Shown: positions 19,337 through 28,051 of the stretch, one piece after another | How positions within the stretch are numbered: the first letter of the stretch is position 1 | Layout: each line of letters starts with the position of its first letter | Source of the DNA: Empedobacter brevis_A | Lineage (GTDB): Bacteria > Bacteroidota > Bacteroidia > Flavobacteriales > Weeksellaceae | DNA: 64,000 bases | NCBI RefSeq assembly: GCF_965118635.1 | Contig: NZ_CBCPHV010000001.1 | Location: forward strand, 124,001 to 188,000 | Direction of reading: 5' to 3' | Position numbers and translations under genes: made by a program | Notes under the pieces: generated by a model | Databases searched by the model: none | The model's input: the letters and a program-made list of their open reading frames with translations, nothing else | Told to the model about the DNA's origin: nothing

Positions 19337-20004
19337 AACGTTTTCAAGTAAAAGTTTGCGGAAATAATAATGTTGATAATTTCAAAGAAATTGCAGCAAT
19401 TGAACCAGATTATGTTGGATTTATTTTTTATCCAAAATCAAAACGATTTGTAGAAGATGAATCTATTTTTGATATTTTCCCAAATGCAGAAAAAGTTGGC
19501 GTTTTTGTGAATACATCAATCAAAGATATTCTTGAAAAAGTTGAGCAATTCAAACTAGATGTTGTCCAATTGCATGGTGATGAAACCGCTTCTTTTTGTG
19601 AAGAATTAATCAATCAAAAACATCAACGATTATTAACAGATGAAAACTTTCTAGATTTTAAAATTTGGAAAGCAATTGGTATAAAATCTATTGAAGATTT
19701 TCAACAATTAACCATTTATCAACAAGTTGTTGATAGTTTTGTATTTGATACGAAATCTGATAATTACGGTGGAACTGGACATAAATTTGATTGGCAATTG
19801 TTAACAAATTATCAGTTATCAACACCCTTTTTATTAAGTGGAGGTATAGTACTTGAAGATGCTTTTATTTTGAAAAATTTTCAACATCCGAGATGTTTAG
19901 GTTTTGATATAAATAGTGGTTTTGAATTAATGCCAGGAATAAAAAAAACAAACGAAGTAAAACAGTTTATCGATGCAATTGATGCACGAATTGAACAAAA
20001 TTAA
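19333..20004 (+). CDS. trpF: phosphoribosylanthranilate isomerase
   Basis: 223 residues, TIM barrel. KVCGNNN replaces the usual KxCG(I/L)T start; YVGFIFYPKSKRFV, VGVFVNTS, VQLHGDE, FVFDTKSDNYGGTGHKFDW and a final GFDINSGFE match TrpF. The Cys and Asp catalytic residues are present (C9, D in FDTKS). It is 11 bp upstream of trpB. Confidence 0.92.
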   Translation: MKRFQVKVCGNNNVDNFKEIAAIEPDYVGFIFYPKSKRFVEDESIFDIFPNAEKVGVFVNTSIKDILEKVEQFKLDVVQLHGDETASFCEELINQKHQRLLTDENFLDFKIWKAIGIKSIEDFQQLTIYQQVVDSFVFDTKSDNYGGTGHKFDWQLLTNYQLSTPFLLSGGIVLEDAFILKNFQHPRCLGFDINSGFELMPGIKKTNEVKQFIDAIDARIEQN

Positions 20005-20015
20005 AAAAAGAAAAA

Positions 20016-21200
20016 ATGAAATACGAAGTTGACGAAAGAGGTTTTTATGGTGAATTTGGAGGAGCATTTATCCCAGAATTATTACATCATAATTGCGAAG
20101 AGTTATCGCAAGCTTTAGAAAAATATGTGGATACAAAAGATTTTAAAGATGAGTTTAATCTATTGTTAAAAGATTATGTTGGTCGCCCAAGTCCATTGTA
20201 TTTTGCACCAAATCTTTCTAAAAAATACAATACAAATATTCTTTTAAAAAGAGAGGATTTAAACCATACAGGAGCACACAAAATAAATAATGCAATTGGT
20301 CAAGCACTTTTAGCGAAACGCATGGGGAAAACTAAAATTATTGCCGAAACAGGAGCTGGACAACATGGCGTTGCAACAGCTACAGTTTGTGCTTTATTGG
20401 GTTTAGAATGCATCGTTTTTATGGGAGAAATTGATATTGCTCGTCAAGCACCAAATGTTGCGCGTATGAAAATGTTGGGTGCAGAAGTAATTCCTGCAAC
20501 ATCAGGAAGCAAAACATTGAAAGATGCTACAAACGAGGCAATTCGTTATTGGATAAATAATCCTGAAACTTTTTATATTATTGGTTCTGTTGTTGGTCCT
20601 CATCCTTATCCTGCAATGGTTACAAAATTTCAAGCGATTATTTCGGAAGAAATTAAAGCACAAATGAAAGAAAAATATGGAAAAGAAAATCCTGATTATG
20701 TGATAGCTTGTGTTGGAGGAGGAAGCAATGCTGCTGGAGCTTTTTATCATTTTTTAGATGATGATTCAGTAAAATTAATAGCTGTAGAAGCAGCAGGATT
20801 AGGAGTAGAATCAGGAGAGACAGCTGCAACAACTATAAAAGGAACAGAAGGAATTATTCATGGGAGTCGTACATTATTGATGCAAGATAAAGATGGACAA
20901 ATTGTAGAACCTTATTCAATTTCTGCTGGTTTAGATTATCCAGGAGTTGGACCTTTACATGCACATTTGTTCAAAACTGGTCGTGCAGAATTTTTAAATG
21001 CAACAGATGAAGAAGCGCTCGAAGCTGCTTTTATGTTAACAAAAGAGGAAGGAATCATTCCAGCGTTAGAATCTTCTCATGCTTTGGCTGCTTTAGAAAA
21101 AATAAATTTTAAACCGCAAGATATTGTGGTTCTGAATCTTTCGGGGAGAGGAGATAAAGATTTAGAGACATATATGAAAGTTTACAAAAAATATTCTTAA
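20016..21200 (+). CDS. trpB: tryptophan synthase beta chain
   Basis: 394 residues, full length. The PLP lysine lies in LNHTGAHKINNA; GAGQHGVATA, the phosphate-binding glycine loop GGGSNAAG and the C-terminal LNLSGRGDKD complete the fold. It makes Trp from indole and serine. Its partner trpA does not follow: 60 bp later comes a tRNA-Pro with its own promoter. An alpha subunit must be encoded elsewhere, or indole be obtained otherwise. Confidence 0.96.
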   Translation: MKYEVDERGFYGEFGGAFIPELLHHNCEELSQALEKYVDTKDFKDEFNLLLKDYVGRPSPLYFAPNLSKKYNTNILLKREDLNHTGAHKINNAIGQALLAKRMGKTKIIAETGAGQHGVATATVCALLGLECIVFMGEIDIARQAPNVARMKMLGAEVIPATSGSKTLKDATNEAIRYWINNPETFYIIGSVVGPHPYPAMVTKFQAIISEEIKAQMKEKYGKENPDYVIACVGGGSNAAGAFYHFLDDDSVKLIAVEAAGLGVESGETAATTIKGTEGIIHGSRTLLMQDKDGQIVEPYSISAGLDYPGVGPLHAHLFKTGRAEFLNATDEEALEAAFMLTKEEGIIPALESSHALAALEKINFKPQDIVVLNLSGRGDKDLETYMKVYKKYS

Positions 21201-21205
21201 AAATA

Positions 21206-21238
21206 TTTGGTTAATTTTCAAAAATCACCTTACATTTG
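21206..21238 (+). promoter_or_regulatory. tRNA-Pro promoter
   Basis: TTTG (21206-21209), 21 nt, TACATTTG (21231-21238), matching the Bacteroidota consensus with slightly long spacing. The tRNA begins 22 bp after the box. Confidence 0.55.
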
Positions 21239-22851
21239 CACCCACGATAATGAAATCTATCGGGGTGTAGCGTAGCCCGGTCATCGCGCCTGCTTTGGGA
21301 GCAGGAGGTCGCAGGTTCGAATCCTGCCACCCCGACTTCACGGGACAAAGTAGAAAAATCTACTTTTGTCCCGTTTTTTTTTGTATATAACTTTTTGTTT
21401 ATCAAGTTGATATGTTGTATAAAATCGTTTCGACGAGCGGTTCGAACTTGGCTTTCTGAAAAAATGATTTTTTCAGGGTAAATTGAACCAATATCTTTTG
21501 ATATCTCTGCAAGTTCTCCTTTCATTACATTTTTCTCTATCTCAATTATCTTGTTAATTCCTTGTTTTATAAGGTCTTGAATGTTATCTGAATCATAATT
21601 AACTCTATTTAGCTTTGCTTCCAGAGCAGAAATCTTTGAACTATAGACTGATTTCATTTCTCTATAGTCTTCAGCTTCAATCTGACGAGTAGCAAGCAGG
21701 TCTCGCGTGTGAGATAATCGATCTTCATAATCTTTAATTTCTGCCAAAATCTCCTTTTTTTCTGATTGTACTTCTAGTGTTCCACCTAGGTAGTCTTTCG
21801 AAATGGTTTCTTCATAGAAAGATCTATTTTGGATTTTAGGAAGAAATTCAATTAAGTCTTCTACAATAGCCGCGTTGACTTTTTCAGCATTCACACGATG
21901 CGTACATCCTCCGATACAATGATAATATGCATAGTAACGGTTTCTACCTTTTGATTTACTTCCAGTCAATAACTTACTGCATTCAGGGCAAACCAAATAT
22001 CCTCTAACCGGAAACTCATCAATGGTTTTTATCTTGGGACGATAGTTTCGTCCGCGTCCATCTAATACGTCCTGTACTTCATAGTAGAGCGATTCAGATA
22101 TGATTCCCTCGTGTTGCCCATCAACGAAACAGCTTTCTTCGTCTTTGAACTGGGGAACGAATATTTTACCACAGTACAATGGATTTCGTATAACCTGCCA
22201 AAAAGCATTCTTGCTACATTTCAATCCCTTTTCTTTCGCTTGCTTAAACACCTGCTCGGTATTGAATATACCTTTCGCTATTTCTTTAAATGCGTACCTT
22301 AAAACGGAAGCGTCAGGCTCTTTCGGTGCAATAAATTTCTTTCCATTTTCGGAAGTTTTATTTTCATATGCTACAGGAGCTAATCCCATATAGCGCCCCT
22401 CTTTCTTCGCTCGGCGCATTCCGTAAAATACATTCAATGCACGACGGTCATTTTCAACTTCAGGAGCCGCAAGATAAAATGCCAGCATCATTTTATTCTC
22501 AGGGATAGACAAATCAAGTGGTTGTTCTATCGCCTGCGGTTCTACGCCCAACCCGCGAAGAATGTTAATCATTTGATAGGCATCACCAGCATTTCTGCTG
22601 AAACGATCCCATTTCGTGAAAAGGATAAGGTTCACATGATTCTTTTTCTTTTTCAACGTTGTGATAAGGTTTTTCCATTGCGGTCTATTGAATGTTTTTG
22701 CTGAGTGATCTTCATAAATAACATCCCTTATCTCAATAGACTGATTAAGACAATATTTACGTAACATCTCTTCCTGATTTCTTTGGGAATAACCTTTATC
22801 AGCTTGTTCGTCTGTACTAACTCGTATGTAAATGTCTGCTATATAACCCAT
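21211..22851 (-). CDS. large serine recombinase / resolvase family integrase, reading through the att junction
   Basis: About 546 residues from ATG 22851, chosen by alignment with its neighbour (both start just before IADIYxRVSTDEQ); upstream in-frame codons have no homology. The resolvase catalytic domain has the nucleophile in RVSTDEQADKGYS (Ser12), then the recombinase domain (GMRRAKKEGRYMGLAP), a zinc ribbon with CPECSKLL...YHCIGGC, and a coiled coil. The last 40 or so codons are not protein-like: they are antisense to the tRNA-Pro and its promoter (GFEPATSCSQSRRDD), so the present C-terminus comes from the host junction and differs from the circular form. Tandem paralogue of the next gene. 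A GCCA-N6 array lies 94 bp upstream of the start. Confidence 0.8.
   Translation of the reverse strand: MGYIADIYIRVSTDEQADKGYSQRNQEEMLRKYCLNQSIEIRDVIYEDHSAKTFNRPQWKNLITTLKKKKNHVNLILFTKWDRFSRNAGDAYQMINILRGLGVEPQAIEQPLDLSIPENKMMLAFYLAAPEVENDRRALNVFYGMRRAKKEGRYMGLAPVAYENKTSENGKKFIAPKEPDASVLRYAFKEIAKGIFNTEQVFKQAKEKGLKCSKNAFWQVIRNPLYCGKIFVPQFKDEESCFVDGQHEGIISESLYYEVQDVLDGRGRNYRPKIKTIDEFPVRGYLVCPECSKLLTGSKSKGRNRYYAYYHCIGGCTHRVNAEKVNAAIVEDLIEFLPKIQNRSFYEETISKDYLGGTLEVQSEKKEILAEIKDYEDRLSHTRDLLATRQIEAEDYREMKSVYSSKISALEAKLNRVNYDSDNIQDLIKQGINKIIEIEKNVMKGELAEISKDIGSIYPEKIIFSESQVRTARRNDFIQHINLINKKLYTKKNGTKVDFSTLSREVGVAGFEPATSCSQSRRDDRATLHPDRFHYRGCKCKVIFEN
21261..21335 (+). tRNA. tRNA-Pro (anticodon TGG)
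   Basis: Acceptor stem CGGGGTG / CACCCCG (21261-21267 with 21328-21334), discriminator A21335, anticodon stem CCTGC/GCAGG with loop TTTGGGA and anticodon TGG at 21296-21298, and the T-arm GTTCGAATC. CCA is not encoded. It is probably the integration target of the ICE: the element's first recombinase frame runs straight through this gene on the other strand. Confidence 0.95.
21341..21382 (+). terminator. terminator after tRNA-Pro, at the ICE junction
   Basis: Stem CGGGACAAAGTAGA / TCTACTTTTGTCCCG (one bulged T) followed by nine T. It lies between the tRNA and the recombinase body, inside the recombinase frame, and may contain the attachment core. Confidence 0.8.
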
Positions 22852-22944
22852 CGCTTTAAATCTAAAATTGCACATAATATGACCTAAGAGTTGTCCGATA
22901 AAAAAACTGCGTTGCAAAGTATTAAACAGTATCTTTTGTCTTAA

Positions 22945-22974
22945 TGGCACTCGTTGGCTTTCATTGGCACTAAA
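22945..22974 (-). promoter_or_regulatory. GCCA-N6 decamer array upstream of the first recombinase
   Basis: Three TGGC boxes on the + strand at 22945, 22955 and 22965, exactly 10 nt apart; in the orientation of the recombinase gene they read GCCA-N6-GCCA-N6-GCCA. Same arrangement as at 47692, 54225 and 58175. Confidence 0.5.
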
Positions 22975-23098
22975 TTACTAAAACAATATCATCTAATCCC
23001 TTACTTTTCAGGAATATTGGTATAAAATAGCCGTTTTATTTAAAAATGATTTTCAGGATTGTCAGCGATAAATCTCATGCAATCCTGTACGGAATAAA

Positions 23099-23132
23099 CC
23101 AAAAAAAAATGCCCAACTTGGGCATTTTTGAT
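23099..23132 (-). terminator. terminator after the second recombinase gene
   Basis: Inverted repeat AAAAATGCCCAA / TTGGGCATTTTT; on the minus strand it is followed by T residues, 39 bp after the stop at 23171. The rest of the 318-bp gap 22852-23170 shows only the decamer array at 22945. Confidence 0.75.
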
Positions 23133-23170
23133 AGGTGCTTTTTCTACAGTAATTTTTATAGTTGGGATAA

Positions 23171-24640
23171 TCAGATATAACTATAACCTATTTGTACAGC
23201 GGTGCAGAATTTTGATTTTGAAAACGATATCCCATCGAATAGCAACTTTTCTGGAAAGATCAGGCTTAAAAATCCCCTGAAGTCTTCACTGCTGCTTTGT
23301 TCCAAAACCTTATCGAGCTTGAGAAATTCTGCAATGTCATTTTTCAACAGCTCGTCTATATCTGGTATTCGCCCACAAACTTCCTGAAACTTTTTATTTA
23401 GCTGGTCAATTGACGTACTGTATTGGTTCTTTATCTCATGATATTCCGAAGCATCAATCTTGTCAGTGGCCAACAAGTCCCTGATATGCGATACCCTCTT
23501 TTCTAAATCCTTCAGTTGTACAGAAATTTGTTTTTTTGAAGTTTGAATGTCCCTGGTCTGTTCTAAATAGCTCTCTACTAAAATATCTCTGTAGACTTCT
23601 AATACTTCTTTTGAAGGTACATAACGTCTTAGCTCATTTTCAAGTAATTCAGTTAATTGTTCCGCACCGATTCGCATAGAACATCCTTTATAGCAATGAT
23701 AATAATTGTAATATTTGTTTCTGCCTTTGGAACGGCTTGCTGTTAATAATTTTCCACATTCTGGACAGATCAGAAATCCTCGTAGTGGGAATTCATTACG
23801 AGTTTCAATCTTTAAGCGGTATTTTCTACCTCTACCATCCAAAATGTCCTGCACTTGTTCAAATAGCTCTTCACTTAATATCGCTTCATGTTGCCCTTGC
23901 ACAAAATAACTCTCTTCATTTTTAAATGTGGGTATAAATATTTTTCCGCAATAAAGTGGATTTCTTATTACTTGCCAAAAAGCGTTCTTGCTGCATTTTA
24001 GACCTTTTTCCTTTGCTTTCTTCCAAATTTGTTCGGTGTTGTATGTTCCTTTTGCTAATTGCTCAAACGACCACCGTAAGGTGGAAGCATCTGGTTCCTT
24101 TGGTGTAATGTATTTAGTTCCGGCCTCATCAATCTTGTTCTTATAACCAACCGGAGCCAGCCCCATATACCTTCCTTCTTTCTTCGCCCGTCGCATACCA
24201 TAAAATACGTTTAATGCCCGCCTGTCATTTTCAACTTCTGGAGCTGCAAGGTAAAATGCCAGCATCATTTTGTTTTCTGGTATTGATAGATCCAATGGTT
24301 GCTCAATTGCCTGTGGTTCTACATTGAGATCTCGGAGTTGATTTATCATTTGGTATGCATCGCCTGCATTACGGCTAAAACGGTCCCATTTGGTAAATAG
24401 AATAAGATCGATACGATTCTTGTTTTTCTTCAGATTAGCTATCAATTTTTTCCATTCAGGCCTATTAAAGGTTTTGGCAGAATGGTCTTCGTATATGACA
24501 TGACGTATTTCTATGGAATGGCTTTCACAGTATTTGCGTAGCATTTCTTCCTGGTTACGTTGCGAGTAACCTTTATCGGCCTGTTCATCTGTGCTTACAC
24601 GTACATAAATGTCTGCAATGGGCTCTCTGCTTACTCTCAT
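23171..24640 (-). CDS. large serine recombinase, tandem paralogue
   Basis: 489 residues. Same layout as its neighbour: catalytic Ser16 in VRVSTDEQADKGYS, the resolvase core with LILFTKWDRFSRNAGDAY, recombinase domain, zinc ribbon (CPECGKLL...YHCYKGC) and a coiled coil near residues 370-440. The two proteins are nearly identical over the first 230 residues and diverge towards the C-terminus. Its stop is normal. It follows a 52-residue gene with overlapping stop/start, so the pair is translated together. It may excise/integrate jointly with the first recombinase as a heteromer, as in some ICEs with two or three serine recombinases; inference. Confidence 0.85.
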   Translation of the reverse strand: MRVSREPIADIYVRVSTDEQADKGYSQRNQEEMLRKYCESHSIEIRHVIYEDHSAKTFNRPEWKKLIANLKKNKNRIDLILFTKWDRFSRNAGDAYQMINQLRDLNVEPQAIEQPLDLSIPENKMMLAFYLAAPEVENDRRALNVFYGMRRAKKEGRYMGLAPVGYKNKIDEAGTKYITPKEPDASTLRWSFEQLAKGTYNTEQIWKKAKEKGLKCSKNAFWQVIRNPLYCGKIFIPTFKNEESYFVQGQHEAILSEELFEQVQDILDGRGRKYRLKIETRNEFPLRGFLICPECGKLLTASRSKGRNKYYNYYHCYKGCSMRIGAEQLTELLENELRRYVPSKEVLEVYRDILVESYLEQTRDIQTSKKQISVQLKDLEKRVSHIRDLLATDKIDASEYHEIKNQYSTSIDQLNKKFQEVCGRIPDIDELLKNDIAEFLKLDKVLEQSSSEDFRGFLSLIFPEKLLFDGISFSKSKFCTAVQIGYSYI

Positions 24641-24795
24641 CTTTCCAAATATTTTTTTACAGCGATCTGTGCTAGTTTTCTTAAAAACTGAAGCATTCTC
24701 GTAGCATCTTCATTTGACATTTCCGTCTTATCACCTTTCAGAACTTTCTTAAGTTTTTCAGCGGTAACCTTAGTTTTTTGTGAATTATCTCTCAT
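24637..24795 (-). CDS. small basic protein coupled to the recombinase
   Basis: 52 residues beginning MRDNSQKTKVTAEKLKKV and ending RKLAQIAVKKYLER. The stop TGA overlaps the recombinase ATG (TGATG type), a sign of translational coupling. It is lysine-rich and probably helical; it could be an accessory DNA-binding or directionality factor, but no family is recognised. Supported by position and coupling only. Confidence 0.6.
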   Translation of the reverse strand: MRDNSQKTKVTAEKLKKVLKGDKTEMSNEDATRMLQFLRKLAQIAVKKYLER

Positions 24796-25395
24796 AACCA
24801 ACCCTATTAGAAAATATGGATTTTGAAATTATGTATGATTTTAAAGCGAAAGCCCAAAGATGTAGTCTTTGTCTTTTAAAGGCAGTATTTGACCATATAT
24901 TATTGGCGACCGAATGAGATAGCAAATAATAAGCTACTGATTGAACACTAAAGTGTTGTAAAATTCAGCTTCGATGGCTGCGTGTTTTCTACACGCATCG
25001 GGTCATTATCCAATGCCTTTTCCACTGGCTTCCACATTGTTTTTTATCCAAGAGCCGGTATGCTGGTTTTGTCCCATTTCAAGAGCAAAGGTATTTCAGT
25101 GTTCATAACGCAACAGCAAGGTCGTGCCCTTTGGGTTTGCAAAATAATCTCCACCCATGCGGGTCGTATTTTTTTGACAAAACCTTGCTGCTGCTAAACA
25201 CTAACCTTTTATGCTCGTGAAACGAAACAAAGCATACTCCGGCTCTTTACACGAATAAAAAAAATGTCAGAAATGAAAAATATCAGCATTGGAAATGGAA
25301 AAAGTGAAACGAAAACAAGCACCTCCTCTCATTGCCGAATAAAATCAAATCAAAAAAAATCAAACAGGAATTTAACAACGTAAAAATCGAAAATC
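24796..25395. other. 600-bp non-coding leader of the ICE left arm
   Basis: No convincing gene. It holds a small hairpin TGCGTG-N7-CACGCA (24979-24997), a distant inverted repeat CAGCAAGGT (25114-25122) / ACCTTGCTG (25182-25190), and a possible 39-codon frame at 25264-25383 (MSEMKNISIGNGKSE) just before ssb. Sequence texture (many structured GC-rich stems) suggests an RNA leader or replication/excision site. Confidence 0.4.
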
Positions 25396-25785
25396 ATGAA
25401 CATCACAGGAAGACTGACAAGGGATGCGGAAGTACGCACAACGTCACAGGACAAACAAGTAGTAAACTTTTCAGTAGCAACAAACGACAGCTACAAAAAC
25501 AAGCAGGGCGAACGCATAGAGCAAACAACCTATTTCGACTGCTCGTACTGGATAACTCCCAAAGTAGCCAGACTACTCACAAAAGGCACACTGGTAGAAC
25601 TGACAGGCAGAGTAAGTATAAGAGCGTGGACAGGAAATGACGGAGAACCAAAAGCAGGACTGAATTTTCATACCTCGCAAATCAAACTGCACGGAGGTAG
25701 CAGGAAAACAGAAACCACACAGGCTACTGACAATAACAAAGGTAAGGTTAAGGCGGAGCAAACCGAAGATGACCTACCATTTTAA
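25396..25785 (+). CDS. ssb: single-stranded DNA-binding protein
   Basis: 129 residues. OB-fold core MNITGRLTRDAEVRT, VVNFSVATND, TTYFDCSYWI, and an acidic tip ending in DDLPF, the SSB protein-interaction tail. ICE-encoded SSBs coat the transferred single strand. First gene of the left-arm operon. Confidence 0.92.
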   Translation: MNITGRLTRDAEVRTTSQDKQVVNFSVATNDSYKNKQGERIEQTTYFDCSYWITPKVARLLTKGTLVELTGRVSIRAWTGNDGEPKAGLNFHTSQIKLHGGSRKTETTQATDNNKGKVKAEQTEDDLPF

Positions 25786-25830
25786 CAGCTATCAAATACT
25801 CATTTTTCAAACTTTTAAAATTTCAACAGC

Positions 25831-26904
25831 ATGGCACATAATATCAATTTCAACAGCAAGACAGGACGTTACTCATTCTTTAGCGTAAAGGAAAAAGCGT
25901 GGCACGGTTTGGGGAAAATCGTACAGGATTACCCAACAAGCGAACAAGCAATCAGACACGCAGGGTTAGATTATGAAGTGGTAAAATCTCCACTCTTTAC
26001 AAAAAGCTCAGGCATTATAGAAACTGCTAACGGTATCGAGATTGGAAATAGCGAACTGGAAGTACCTAATTATTTCGCCAACATACGCACCGATAACAAT
26101 GCGGTTGTGGGTGTTGTGGGTAAAGACTACCATATCGTACAAAACAGAGATGCTTTTTCATTCTTTGACAGTATTGTAGGCGGTACGGACGGCATTTTAT
26201 ACGAAACCGCAGGAGCTTTGGGCAACGGTGAACGCATTTTTATTACAGCCAAATTGCCGAGTTATATCCGTGTGGGCAATGGCGATGATGTGACAGAAAA
26301 ATACATTTTTCTAACCACTTCGCATGACGGTAGCGGAAGTATTACAGCCGCTTTTACACCTATCCGAATTGTTTGCCAAAATACCTTAAATGCTTCTTTA
26401 CGCAATATGAGCAATGTGGTACGCATCAAGCACACCGCAGGAGCAAAACAACGTTTAGACAACGCACATAAAGTTATGGGACTTGCTAACCAGTTCAGCG
26501 ACCAGTTAGAAGGGATTTTCAATGAGTGGACGAAAGTCAAGGTATCAGACCAAGAAGTTAAAAAGCTAATCCAATTGGCACTTTGCCCAAATAAGGAAAC
26601 ATTGGAACTGCTGAAAAAAGGTGCGGAAGATGAAGTTTCCACCGTATTCAAAAACGTTGTTGAAGATGCTTTTGCTTATGCAATGATAAGCGATACCCAA
26701 CAAATGGAAACCACCAAAGGTACATTGTTCGGAGCATACAATGCGGTAACAGGCTACTATCAGAACGTAAGAAATTACAAAGACAACGAAGCCAAATTAC
26801 AGAGTATTGTAATGGGTGGTACTGCTCAACTGAAATCACAGAAAGCATTTGAATTATGTACCTCTTTTCAGAAAGTCGGTGCAGACGTTTTTCAACTCAA
26901 TTAA
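25831..26904 (+). CDS. DUF932 phage/plasmid-like protein
   Basis: 357 residues of the DUF932 family found in phages, plasmids and Bacteroidota ICEs. Family-typical blocks: NFNSKTGRYSFFSVKEKAWHGLG at the start, VVGKDYHIVQN, ITAAFTPIRIVCQNTL (about 180) and YFQN-like C-terminus. Role unknown, possibly nuclease inhibition or replication. It lies 45 bp after ssb. Confidence 0.75.
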   Translation: MAHNINFNSKTGRYSFFSVKEKAWHGLGKIVQDYPTSEQAIRHAGLDYEVVKSPLFTKSSGIIETANGIEIGNSELEVPNYFANIRTDNNAVVGVVGKDYHIVQNRDAFSFFDSIVGGTDGILYETAGALGNGERIFITAKLPSYIRVGNGDDVTEKYIFLTTSHDGSGSITAAFTPIRIVCQNTLNASLRNMSNVVRIKHTAGAKQRLDNAHKVMGLANQFSDQLEGIFNEWTKVKVSDQEVKKLIQLALCPNKETLELLKKGAEDEVSTVFKNVVEDAFAYAMISDTQQMETTKGTLFGAYNAVTGYYQNVRNYKDNEAKLQSIVMGGTAQLKSQKAFELCTSFQKVGADVFQLN

Positions 26905-26913
26905 TTAAACGAC

Positions 26914-26945
26914 AGGCTACCGCCTTACAAACGGTGGTAGCCTTT
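26914..26945 (+). terminator. hairpin between DUF932 gene and next gene
   Basis: Stem GGCTACCGCC / GGTGGTAGCC (one G-U) with loop TTACAAAC, then TTT; it may attenuate read-through. Confidence 0.5.
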
Positions 26946-26958
26946 AAAAAGCATTACA

Positions 26959-27387
26959 ATGAAAGCATTAGAAGAAATGAACAATGTGGAAAAGGGATAT
27001 ATACTGGCAAAACTGTTTTCCAAAAACCTTAAGGAAATAAGCCTTTTTATACAGCAGGAAACCGAGCGTTTCAGAAAACACGAGGAATATATGCGGAGTA
27101 TATGGGCAGATAAAACCCTTATTACAGCCAATTTTTGGTTTGGTCTTGTAGAGAATACCGAAAGAATTTTAAAGCAGTACAACGTGATGTTACAGCGAAA
27201 CCCAAGAGTATTTTCTGACCAACTTTTTGACGGTTACAATGCCATATTTGTTTCAAATAGCTTGATAGAATATGCGGAAAAACCCGAATGTAACCACCAA
27301 CTAAAACAGGCTATACACCTGCTTTTCGGAGAACAAAAAATGATTGAAATAACCTTAAATGATAACAGCAATGGCGAACTGGTGTAG
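26959..27387 (+). CDS. ICE-conserved protein of unknown function
   Basis: 142 residues, soluble, no signal peptide, largely helical (EEMNNVEKGYILAKLFSKNL...). I recognise no domain. It is in the run of left-arm genes between DUF932 and the PRTRC genes and overlaps the next gene by 17 bp, so co-translation is likely. Confidence 0.5.
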   Translation: MKALEEMNNVEKGYILAKLFSKNLKEISLFIQQETERFRKHEEYMRSIWADKTLITANFWFGLVENTERILKQYNVMLQRNPRVFSDQLFDGYNAIFVSNSLIEYAEKPECNHQLKQAIHLLFGEQKMIEITLNDNSNGELV

Positions 27388-27847
27388 TAATACGGTTGTG
27401 TTCGAGGGAAAACCCGAAGCAATCACACAGATACAACAACTTTTCCAAATCTTAAAGGAAAAGGAAGAGCAAGCCGAAGAAGGGCAATTGCCCGACTTTT
27501 CAGACAGTACGAACGGTGGGTATTTCTTCAATATCTACTGGAACGAGGGCGATGAAGGAAATTTTCAGTACGAAACCAAATGGTCGCCTAACTCCGAGAT
27601 ACTGCGGAGCATAGCAGACCGATACCAAGTTGATTTTGTACAGGATTATGAGGAAATGGGAAACGGGATATATGGTAGAGCAACCTATCAAAACGGCATA
27701 CTGGACGATGTATGTTTGAGCGATGAAGACATAGAAGCGTATGATTTTGATGAAGATACAGACACTTACCATTTTGAGGGGGAAACTTATGAAAGTGATT
27801 GCGAAATACTGGAAACGCTTTTGGAACGCAAATTATCATTGCTATGA
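27371..27847 (+). CDS. DUF1281/API92-like protein
   Basis: 158 residues from ATG 27371 (MANWCSNTVVFEG), chosen over the ATG four codons earlier because this start is the family pattern. MANWCxNxVxFEG is typical of small mobile-element proteins with a ferredoxin-like fold (API92/DUF1281). The C-terminal half is strongly acidic (DEDTDTYHFEGETYESD). Function unknown. ATGA overlap with the next gene. Confidence 0.5.
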   Translation: MANWCSNTVVFEGKPEAITQIQQLFQILKEKEEQAEEGQLPDFSDSTNGGYFFNIYWNEGDEGNFQYETKWSPNSEILRSIADRYQVDFVQDYEEMGNGIYGRATYQNGILDDVCLSDEDIEAYDFDEDTDTYHFEGETYESDCEILETLLERKLSLL

Positions 27848-28047
27848 AAGTAACGGATTTAAACGGATGCTCTATCGAAGTCACTGACCTTGATGAAGCC
27901 ATAAAGATTAGCAAGCGGTTCACTGGTTACAGACACGAGGACGAAAGTTTTTCAGAGTTCGACAAGAGACAGAACGCCTACTGGACAGATATGTTCAATA
28001 AACTGACAGCTAAGAAAAAACGATTAGAGGATAAACAAAAAAATTAG
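27844..28047 (+). CDS. small conserved left-arm protein
   Basis: 67 residues from ATG 27844 (MKVTDLNGCSIEV), overlapping the preceding stop as ATGA. Charged and lysine-rich at the C-terminus (KKKRLEDKQKN). No recognised domain; it sits directly in front of the PRTRC cassette. Confidence 0.55.
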   Translation: MKVTDLNGCSIEVTDLDEAIKISKRFTGYRHEDESFSEFDKRQNAYWTDMFNKLTAKKKRLEDKQKN

Positions 28048-28051
28048 AACG

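Noticed and set aside
21341..21382. The junction hairpin as the ICE right-end att repeat
   Set aside because: Only one copy is in the window; the other ICE end is outside, so an att repeat cannot be defined.
22852..22950. 33 extra N-terminal residues for the first recombinase
   Set aside because: No counterpart in the tandem paralogue and it would overlap the decamer array.
25332..25640. 102-residue frame overlapping ssb
   Set aside because: Overlaps the conserved ssb gene in another phase.
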